A stretch of 11,726 bases of DNA from Candidatus Latescibacteria bacterium 4484_107 (lineage in GTDB: Bacteria; Latescibacterota; 4484-107). The translations under genes were made by a program, and so were the position numbers. Under the pieces are notes generated by a model, which was given only the letters and a program-made list of their open reading frames with translations, did not search any database and was not told the DNA's origin. This document shows, piece after piece, positions 6,798-11,726 of the stretch. Position 1 is the first letter of the stretch, and each line of letters begins with the position of its first letter. Location of the stretch: contig MVCQ01000018.1 of NCBI GenBank assembly GCA_002059205.1, forward strand, positions 1-11,726, read 5' to 3'.

Positions 6798-7112
6798 TCA
6801 TAATTCCGCCGAACCGTGCGATTTTGCGCATGGGAGGGGCGCAACGGCGATAGGGGTTTTACCGAAAACCTCCTCAAATGTCTTCAGCTTCTGTCCCTCT
6901 CTCAATTGCCCTTTTGCCCGATCAATGGATCCCATCAGCTTCTTGTCCGATTGAATCTGCAGCGTTTCAAAAAGACTTTTGAACTCCTCAATGCCGATGA
7001 CCACACTGACAGGCTCTCCGGAAGGCTTTGTGATGTATTGGAGGCTGGACAAATCCTCAAAATAGACATGCTCCGCAAGGGAAGCGACTTTCTGTGCAAC
7101 TCCTCCGGTCAT
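6798..7112 (-). CDS. Phd/prevent-host-death-like antitoxin, no adjacent cognate toxin
   Basis: A 104-residue protein resembling Phd/YefM-type antitoxins. The central part YITKPSGEPVSVVIGIEEF followed by KSLFETL has the strand-turn-strand-helix pattern of that family. The end, LKTFEEVFGKTP, matches the usual tail, followed by about 18 residues of unlikely-looking extension. The ATG has a strong GAGGAGGT site. It lies 21 bases upstream of vapB on the same strand. Its normal partner would be a RelE- or Doc-type toxin, but the next genes are a complete vapBC pair. It could be an orphan, an accessory antitoxin, or the survivor of a lost pair. The family call is by pattern and moderately sure. Confidence 0.7.
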   Translation of the reverse strand: MTGGVAQKVASLAEHVYFEDLSSLQYITKPSGEPVSVVIGIEEFKSLFETLQIQSDKKLMGSIDRAKGQLREGQKLKTFEEVFGKTPIAVAPLPCAKSHGSAEL

Positions 7113-7147
7113 TTTTACCTCCTCTTCAAAGATTCTCCCTGAAGCAC

Positions 7148-7240
7148 TGATCTCACTGATGACACCGATCTACCTCCCTTCCACCGGAGGGGGACGCGGG
7201 GAGGGGATCAGTGAAATCAGGTCAGATCAGTGTCATCAGA
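7148..7240. repeat. Inverted CTGATnnCA nonamer repeats around a small hairpin
   Basis: The left arm at 7156-7171 pairs with 7224-7239 (15 of 16 positions). Both arms consist of nine-base units of CTGATnnCA type: on the plus strand to the left, and on the minus strand to the right (four units between 7207 and 7239). Between them, CCCTTCC at 7176-7182 can pair with GGAGGGG at 7186-7192 around ACC, with one T-G wobble. The element fills the gap between the GldG-like gene and the Phd-like antitoxin. Confidence 0.75.
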
Positions 7241-7257
7241 GATTCCGAGCTTCCAAA

Positions 7258-8649
7258 TCACCTCCTCTTCACATACACCACGGTCCCGGCCACTATCACC
7301 GCCAATGGAAGCAAAATCACCGAAAACAAAAAGAGATTCCGTCCCTGGGCCTTCGTCAAGTTGATGGGATTAAACCCGGCCTCCTTGGGACGAATGGAAA
7401 TCAGTTCCTCCTCCTCGGCCAGCCAACTGATGCAGTTCAGGAAAAGGTCCCCGTTGCCCTGCTGGGGAAAATAGCGGTTCTTCGCAAAATCCGAATCCCC
7501 GAAGACCACCAGCCGGGCTTGTTTCTTCTCCGGGTCCTCCTCCGAAGCGCCTTTGGCTTCCGCATTTGCCTCCACCGTCACCGCAACGGACAAAGAGATC
7601 GGTCCTCCCTTCTCTCCGGCATCCCGGCGCACTTCGCCGCCCTTGAGGACATTCGGATCGCTCTCCGCCCAACTCGAGGATGATGTCTTGGCCAACTCGG
7701 TTCCGCTTATATCCGTGCGTCCGTTCGCCTCAAAGGACACCGACCGGGCCAGCGGATAGAACGTCATAACTCCCTTGTGCTTCTCCGTGATCGGATGCGC
7801 GCCGTACTCTCCGGCGATGGGCACGCCCACGCCTCCGATACCGAACAGGCGTCCGATACCGCTCACGTCCACAACCACGTCGCGGCCCACTTCGATGCCC
7901 CATGTCTTCAGCATGTCCTCCAGCCCGGTATCCCCTCCGGGATCGAACAGGAAGAAGGCATCGCCGCCCTGCTTTATATACGTCTCGATCATCTCGATCT
8001 CGTTGGAGAGAAACGCCCGCTGTGCGCCGGACACCACCAGGATCGCACAGTCCTCCGGCACCTTTCCCTCCTGCGCCAGAAGCACCGTCTTTACGTCGTA
8101 GTTCGCATCCTCCAACCCTTTTTTAACGTAGCTGTATCCTTCCTTGCCCGAATCGTCCGTCCGGTTCTCCCCGTGGCCCTCCACGAAGTAGATCACCTTG
8201 TTGCCTTCGCGTGTGACCTTGAGGATCGCGTTGGTCAACTCCTTCTCCGAGTCCTCGCGAATCTTTTCCTCTTTGGTCCCGCTCTGCACCACAATCGTTT
8301 TATAGCTCCGGATCCCGTATAGCTTCGCCTTCTCAGGATTCTTATCCGGATCCACGAACTCGAACGAGAACCGATCCGACCGATAGTCGTACTCCTGAAG
8401 CCGATCCCGAAGCTCCTGCCCGCTGCCCTCCCGATAGAAGGCGATGACCTTCACGTCCTTCTTCAGGTTCTTCAATACCTGGACGGTCTGATCCGCCAGA
8501 CTATACAACTTCCCCTTTGTCAAGTCGAACCGGTGATGGTGCTTCGTCGAAACAAAATTGACCATCGCCACCACCGTTAGCACAATTACGATCAACAAAA
8601 ACGTATTCGAGCCGTATTTCAAACTTCGCTTGCTCCATAATGCCTTCAT
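7258..8649 (-). CDS. GldG-like ABC transporter auxiliary membrane protein
   Basis: A 463-residue protein of the GldG / ABC-type uncharacterised transport auxiliary family (PF09822-like). It has one N-terminal membrane segment (about 15-33), then DLTKGKLYSLADQTVQVLK, the usual opening of the extracytoplasmic domain. A YFVEGHGE turn follows, then DPGGDTGLEDMLKTWGIEVG, a VVFGDSDFAKN motif before the end, and a C-terminal membrane helix followed by KRR. Family members partner an ATPase and an ABC-2 permease, and in Bacteroidetes GldAFG are linked to gliding. Here it follows the permease. I start at the ATG at 8647-8649, which has a GGGAGGAG site. The frame is open for 34 more codons upstream, but these run through repeats and a hairpin and do not look coding. 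Confidence 0.88.
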   Translation of the reverse strand: MKALWSKRSLKYGSNTFLLIVIVLTVVAMVNFVSTKHHHRFDLTKGKLYSLADQTVQVLKNLKKDVKVIAFYREGSGQELRDRLQEYDYRSDRFSFEFVDPDKNPEKAKLYGIRSYKTIVVQSGTKEEKIREDSEKELTNAILKVTREGNKVIYFVEGHGENRTDDSGKEGYSYVKKGLEDANYDVKTVLLAQEGKVPEDCAILVVSGAQRAFLSNEIEMIETYIKQGGDAFFLFDPGGDTGLEDMLKTWGIEVGRDVVVDVSGIGRLFGIGGVGVPIAGEYGAHPITEKHKGVMTFYPLARSVSFEANGRTDISGTELAKTSSSSWAESDPNVLKGGEVRRDAGEKGGPISLSVAVTVEANAEAKGASEEDPEKKQARLVVFGDSDFAKNRYFPQQGNGDLFLNCISWLAEEEELISIRPKEAGFNPINLTKAQGRNLFLFSVILLPLAVIVAGTVVYVKRR

Positions 8650-8679
8650 ATCTCCTCCCTTGAATACACACCGCAAAGG

Positions 8680-8696
8680 GCGATCCCAAGGATCGC
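8680..8696. repeat. Short perfect hairpin upstream of the GldG-like gene
   Basis: GCGATCC at 8680-8686 and GGATCGC at 8690-8696 form a 7-bp perfect stem with a three-base loop. It lies about 20 bases upstream of the GldG-like gene's ribosome binding site in an intercistronic gap. No T-run follows. Confidence 0.6.
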
Positions 8697-8707
8697 ACCC
8701 TAGCATT

Positions 8708-8734
8708 TCACTTTTTCCATCTCCGAGATTCCAT
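8708..8734 (-). pseudogene. Relic of an ABC-2 permease 3' end
   Basis: These 27 bases read MESRRWKK and a stop on the minus strand. They match the last nine codons of the permease (8837-8863, MESRRWRK and a stop) at 23 of 27 bases. The four differences are two synonymous changes (TCG/TCT, AGG/CGG) and one Arg-to-Lys change made of two substitutions. No further permease homology is visible upstream; repeat sequence begins there. It may be the tail of a deleted second permease gene, or an old duplication. Confidence 0.55.
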
Positions 8735-8735
8735 G

Positions 8736-8818
8736 TAGCCGCTAAGAACACAAAGAAGTGCGAAGAAAACCTTGAGATGAGAAGTTCTTACCGGAGCTTA
8801 ACCTTCTTTCGTGGCTAA
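8736..8818. repeat. Degenerate inverted intergenic element (TAGCC...GGCTA ends)
   Basis: TAGCCGCTAAGAACACAAAG begins at 8736, and its imperfect inverse, AACCTTCTTTCGTGGCTAA, is at 8800-8818. The element looks like a diverged relative of the ACCGCAGAG inverted pairs elsewhere in the window. It lies between the permease stop and the permease 3' relic. Confidence 0.5.
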
Positions 8819-8836
8819 GTCCAAAATCAAATGCGC

Positions 8837-9619
8837 TCACTTCCTCCATCTCCTCGATTCCATCACGGTCAGCGTCAGAAATAAACTAAAAAACATAAAA
8901 CTCAAATAAAAGATCACATCTTTGGTGTCAATGATCCCCTTCTGAAAATCGCCGATGTGCTCAATGAGCGAGAGATACGTCAGCACCTTCCCCATCGTGG
9001 GGCCGGCAAAATTGGCCGACCAGCCGATGACCCAAAAGATCAACAGCGCGGCGAAGGAGAGGACGGCCGCCACGATCTGATTTTCCGTGAGCGAGGACGC
9101 GAACACCCCCACGGCCACGAACGCGCCGCCCATCAACAACACGCCCCCGTAAGCCGAAAGGATCGGGCCCCAATCCGGATTTCCATAGACCTCCAGGATC
9201 AGCATGAGAAATCCGGTCAGTCCGACGATGATCGTGTAAAGGAGGAAGCACGAAACAAACTTTCCCAAAATCGTCTGGACGTTGGACACTGGAGACGTCA
9301 TCAAAAGCTCAATCGTGCCCGTTTTCTTCTCTTCCGCAATCAGCCGCATCGTCAATAGCGGCACAATGAACAGGGAGATAAAACTCATCAGACCAAAAAA
9401 GCCGTTCACCACGATCTCGTTGAGATTGAGCTGCGGGAGTTGCCCTCCGTACCGCTGGGCCTGCTGGATGTAGGTCATGCAGTACATATTGAACTGCATC
9501 ACCATATTGCGGAAGAAAAATCCCGACACGAGCAGAAATACCGCACCCACCACGTACGCGATCGGCGAGACAAGATAGCTCTTCAATTCTTTCTGGAGTA
9601 TAGCGCCAAAATTCCCCAT
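8837..9619 (-). CDS. ABC-2 type transporter permease (GldF-like)
   Basis: A 260-residue polytopic membrane protein with about six membrane segments: roughly 18-36, 72-92, 122-143, 155-175, 182-203 and 234-252. The motif EEKKTGTIELLMTSPV at 96-111 is the classic ABC-2 permease signature between the second and third segments. The C-terminus VMESRRWRK is also typical. It forms the membrane channel partner of the ATPase encoded immediately upstream: its ATG at 9617-9619 shares one base with the ATPase stop codon (TAATG), so the two are translationally coupled. The substrate cannot be read from the sequence. A 27-base copy of this gene's end lies 100 bases downstream. Confidence 0.92.
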   Translation of the reverse strand: MGNFGAILQKELKSYLVSPIAYVVGAVFLLVSGFFFRNMVMQFNMYCMTYIQQAQRYGGQLPQLNLNEIVVNGFFGLMSFISLFIVPLLTMRLIAEEKKTGTIELLMTSPVSNVQTILGKFVSCFLLYTIIVGLTGFLMLILEVYGNPDWGPILSAYGGVLLMGGAFVAVGVFASSLTENQIVAAVLSFAALLIFWVIGWSANFAGPTMGKVLTYLSLIEHIGDFQKGIIDTKDVIFYLSFMFFSLFLTLTVMESRRWRK

Positions 9620-10557
9620 TAGTTTCCCTCCTCTTCGGTCAACTGGAGGAATATCTCCTCCAGACTCATCCCGACCGGCCGCATCTCTAACAGTCCAAAC
9701 CCGTTTCCCACAATAGCTGAGGCCAACTCAGCCCGGATGTCGTGCTTCTCCTTACCGTCCACGAAAAACCCCCGCACGCCGTTTCCGCCCGGTTCGGGAA
9801 CCACGTCCACCACGTTGGGAACCTCCCGGAGCTTTGCGGTCACCACGTCCGCCGGGCCTTGGACCTGCACATAGATCCGCTCCGAACCCATCAGCCGGGC
9901 GGTCAGATTCTCCGGCGTGTCCATCGCCACGATCTTGCCCCTGTTGATGATGACCACCCGCTCGCACGTCATACTCGCTTCGGAGAGAATGTGGGTGCTC
10001 AGGATGACCGTGTGCTCCCCGGCCAGGCTCTTGATCAACTCCCGCACCTCGATGATCTGCCTCGGATCCAGCCCGATCGTCGGCTCATCGAGGATCAGCA
10101 CCTCCGGATCGTGCACCAGCGCCTGCGCCAATCCCACGCGTTGCCGGTACCCCTTGGACAGCTTTCCGATGATGGTATCCCGCCTATCTGCCAGACCGCA
10201 TCGCTCCGCCGCCGAGTCCACCGCGTTTTTTTGTTTTTTCGAATCCACGCCCTTGATCTTCGACACGAAAGTCAGATACGACGCCACCGTCATATCGGGA
10301 TACAGAGGCGGATGTTCGGGCAGATACCCGATCCGCCTGCGCACCTCCATCGAGTCCTCGAACACATCGTATCCCGCCACCCGCGCAGTGCCCTCCGAAG
10401 GCGGAAGATAGCACGTGAGCATGCGCATCGTCGTGGTCTTCCCCGCGCCGTTGGGTCCGAGAAATCCCAAAATTTCTCCCTTCTCCACGCGGAAACTCAC
10501 ATCCTGCACCGCCGGAGTCTGTCCGTAGTATTTCGTGATGTGATCTACTTCGATCAA
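9619..10557 (-). CDS. ABC transporter ATP-binding protein (GldA/NatA-like)
   Basis: A 312-residue ATPase. It has Walker A GPNGAGKT at 34-41, the signature LSKGYRQR at 132-139, Walker B VLILDEPT at 152-159, and switch histidine H188 in ILSTHILSE. The Q-loop position reads GYLPEHPPLY, with Glu81 where many ABC proteins have Gln; this is common in the GldA-like branch. The C-terminal 90 residues form the extra domain often found on such exporter ATPases. I choose the TTG at 10555-10557 as start: it has an AAAGGAGG site five bases upstream and gives the family-typical beginning (IEVDHITKYYG). The frame is open 45 codons further upstream, but those codons run through repeat DNA. It powers the permease encoded next. 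Confidence 0.93.
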   Translation of the reverse strand: MIEVDHITKYYGQTPAVQDVSFRVEKGEILGFLGPNGAGKTTTMRMLTCYLPPSEGTARVAGYDVFEDSMEVRRRIGYLPEHPPLYPDMTVASYLTFVSKIKGVDSKKQKNAVDSAAERCGLADRRDTIIGKLSKGYRQRVGLAQALVHDPEVLILDEPTIGLDPRQIIEVRELIKSLAGEHTVILSTHILSEASMTCERVVIINRGKIVAMDTPENLTARLMGSERIYVQVQGPADVVTAKLREVPNVVDVVPEPGGNGVRGFFVDGKEKHDIRAELASAIVGNGFGLLEMRPVGMSLEEIFLQLTEEEGN

Positions 10558-10587
10558 TGTGTCCTCCTTTCCCTCTGAACCTCCCCC

Positions 10588-10599
10588 AGGTTGCAACCT
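10588..10599. repeat. Perfect 12-bp palindrome AGGTTGCAACCT
   Basis: A perfect dyad in the gap upstream of the ABC ATPase, about 20 bases from that gene's ribosome binding site. It could be a small operator or part of a dispersed repeat. I see no recognisable promoter beside it. Confidence 0.45.
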
Positions 10600-10619
10600 A
10601 TGGAAGGTTATCGTGTTGC

Positions 10620-10700
10620 ACCGCTGAGACCTCGAAGACCGCGGAGAACTGCCGTGCTTTGTATTCTGGTGTTCTCTGCGTGCTCTGCGCACTCTGCGGT
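10620..10700. repeat. ACCGCAGAG-type element, inverted pair
   Basis: The 30 bases at 10620-10649 (starting ACCGCTGAGACC, ending CGGAGAAC) match the reverse complement of 10671-10700 (starting ACCGCAGAGTGC, ending CAGAGAAC) at 21 of 30 positions. The pair fills the gap between the 249-residue gene and the ABC ATPase and could fold into an imperfect stem in the transcript. Confidence 0.7.
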
Positions 10701-10709
10701 AAAAGGATT

Positions 10710-11459
10710 CTACCGAAATGCCCTTTCTCCATAAATCCCGCTCAGAATGCTCTCCGCCTTGGCGACTTGATCCGGCGTGCCTTCGATCAGGAGCCGAACC
10801 GAACCTTCCGCGCCTCCGATCCCCCCGGCTGCAATCTGTGCAACCTCCACGTCAGCCAGGATTTCCAGCGCCTCGATCTCCGTGACAATCAGGCCCGTCA
10901 CCGGCATCAAAGAAGCCCCTTTGGAGCCTTCTTCCCAGCTCGTTGGAATGTCCCTCGAAAGCGCCACGATGTCGAAAGGAATGCACTTCTCCAGACCGAT
11001 AGGAATCACGAGGTGCGCCTTCCGGGCAACCACCGGCCCGATGGCTCCTCCGATGGTCCCGCCCATCGGATCACCAACCAGAATCCCGGCGACCTCTTCC
11101 TGGTAATTGAGCGCATTCGCGCCCTTCAAAAACACATCCCCAGCCGACATCCGGCGCGCCGCCTCGATGACCGACAGCCCTTCGACCGGCTTCCCATTCC
11201 TGAACACCAGATCCGCCCGCTTCTCCACAGGTTTATCGGATCCCCGCTTCCAGCCCTTCGGAGTCGTCACCCCAAGCGTGTACGCAAACGGCTCGATCTT
11301 TTCTCCAAGCAGCTCTTCCGCCACGTACGTCTCCGTCGTTCCCTTGGAAACCGCCACGATTCCATGTGCCATCGCCCGCCGAACCACGTCCAGCTCCTTC
11401 ACGCCCTTGGCAATGAGCCGCTTGGACTCCGCCACCGTCAATACGACTTCAATGGTCAT
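10710..11459 (-). CDS. Unrecognised conserved-looking protein, 249 residues
   Basis: I do not recognise this protein. It has no signal peptide and no clear membrane helix. The middle is rich in short glycine turns: AGILVGDPMGGTIGGAIGP at 124-142, followed by a hydrophobic stretch LVIPIGLEKCIPFDIVALS at 150-168. The end has AAGGIGGAEGSVRLLIEG at 210-227. The N-terminus (VLTVAESKRLIAKGVKEL) suggests an amphipathic helix. The regular alternation of strands, helices and conserved-type glycines argues for a folded cytoplasmic domain. The ATG has GGGGGAG only two bases upstream, unusually close, but no better start is available. It lies between signal peptidase I and the ABC exporter, separated from both by repeat-filled gaps. 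Confidence 0.75.
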   Translation of the reverse strand: MTIEVVLTVAESKRLIAKGVKELDVVRRAMAHGIVAVSKGTTETYVAEELLGEKIEPFAYTLGVTTPKGWKRGSDKPVEKRADLVFRNGKPVEGLSVIEAARRMSAGDVFLKGANALNYQEEVAGILVGDPMGGTIGGAIGPVVARKAHLVIPIGLEKCIPFDIVALSRDIPTSWEEGSKGASLMPVTGLIVTEIEALEILADVEVAQIAAGGIGGAEGSVRLLIEGTPDQVAKAESILSGIYGERAFR

Positions 11460-11494
11460 AGCTCCCCCGAATTTTAACAGGAAACAAAATTTGC

Positions 11495-11602
11495 ACCGCA
11501 GAGCACGCGGAGCGCGCAGAGAACTTCAAAAGCAAAAGTTAGAGGAGAACCCCCAAACCCCCGCGTCCTTAAGAACCTGTTTTTCTCCGCGCCCTCTGCG
11601 GT
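11495..11602. repeat. ACCGCAGAG-type element, inverted pair (best copy)
   Basis: The 30 bases at 11495-11524 begin ACCGCAGAGCACGCGGAG and end CGCAGAGAAC. The first 18 bases pair with 11585-11602 at 16 of 18 positions. The pair occupies nearly all of the 147-base gap between signal peptidase I and the 249-residue gene. It is not coding on either strand as far as I can see. Confidence 0.75.
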
Positions 11603-11606
11603 AAAA

Positions 11607-11726
11607 TTATAAAAGATGCGCGATCCGTCCCCACCGGATTTTGTGCGTAATGTCCCAGAGCGGTGCCTGTTTGTCCCACGAAAAATAGAGGATCGTCGCT
11701 TTCGCGAGGATGTTCTTTTTGGGCAC
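11607..11726 (-). CDS. lepB: Signal peptidase I, C-terminal 39 residues (cut by window edge)
   Basis: The frame enters from the right edge with VPKKNILAKATILYFSWD, continues with an IRWGRIAHLL ending, and stops at 11607-11609. A VP..NI.GKA..IYWSWD segment followed by IRW.RIG just before the stop is the typical C-terminus of bacterial signal peptidase I, the membrane enzyme that removes signal peptides from exported proteins. The catalytic Ser and Lys lie outside the window. The first visible codon is GTG, but it is internal to the family alignment and not the start. The call rests on this short tail only. Confidence 0.7.
   Translation of the reverse strand: MPKKNILAKATILYFSWDKQAPLWDITHKIRWGRIAHLL

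Noticed and set aside
8650..8751. 34-codon N-terminal extension of the GldG-like protein
   Set aside because: It runs through the permease 3' relic in another frame and a hairpin. The ATG at 8647-8649 has the better ribosome binding site and is followed directly by the membrane anchor.
9742..10578. Plus-strand open frame of 278 codons opposite the ABC ATPase
   Set aside because: The minus strand encodes a complete ABC ATPase with all motifs, and the plus-strand product is histidine/arginine-rich shadow sequence.
10558..10692. 45-codon N-terminal extension of the ABC ATPase from an upstream ATG
   Set aside because: The extension is translated repeat DNA. The TTG at 10555-10557 has a strong ribosome binding site and matches the family start.
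10557..11477. Plus-strand open frame of 306 codons opposite the 249-residue gene
   Set aside because: It is arginine-, proline- and histidine-rich antisense sequence that starts in repeat DNA. The minus-strand frame has protein-like composition and a ribosome binding site.

Overview
The window is one strand of tightly packed genes: every coding region I can support is on the minus strand, so transcription runs from base 11726 towards base 1. The GC content is moderate, most starts have a GGAG-type ribosome binding site, and several products are membrane-anchored or exported. With a BatD/BatA/BatB-like von Willebrand (VWA) set and a Gld-type ABC exporter beside a DUF4340 protein, this fits a Gram-negative, probably uncultured bacterium (the Planctomycetes / Poribacteria / Latescibacteria / KSB1 range is plausible). 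No marker here fixes the phylum.

Layout in transcription order: the last 39 codons of what looks like signal peptidase I (11607-11726); an unrecognised 249-residue protein (10710-11459); an ABC exporter made of an ATPase (9619-10557), an ABC-2 permease (8837-9619) and a GldG-like membrane-anchored auxiliary protein (7258-8649); a toxin-antitoxin cluster with a Phd-like orphan antitoxin, a VapB-like antitoxin and a VapC PIN toxin (6106-7112); a DUF4340 protein built from three 137-residue repeats (4721-6085); a BatD-like protein (3678-4631); BatA (2575-3558); a four-helix-bundle S23/IVP protein (2116-2499); a BatB-BatC type VWA-TPR fusion (236-2032); and the start of an unknown gene cut by the left edge (1-156). 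ABC ATPase, permease, GldG-like protein and DUF4340 are commonly encoded together. The three Bat-type proteins probably form an envelope-anchored complex with VWA domains facing the periplasm. The toxin-antitoxin genes and the S23 gene look like insertions into these two blocks.

The most unusual aspect is the repeats. Most of the larger intercistronic gaps hold a dispersed repeat. There are three unrelated heptanucleotide arrays (TTTCACG, ATTGGTG, GATAAAA), a nonamer family (CTGATnnCA), an ACCGCAGAG-type element seen in inverted pairs, and short perfect hairpins. They resemble the heptameric STRR sequences described in cyanobacteria and REP-like palindromes. The repeats also enter genes: one array supplies the last codons and stop of the BatD-like gene, and another is translated in frame as the linker and membrane segment joining the BatB and BatC parts. 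The ATTGGTG arrays form perfect 27-bp inverted repeats around the S23 gene, giving a cassette that sits exactly between the batA stop codon and the next gene's leader. No gap longer than 300 bases lacks a gene.
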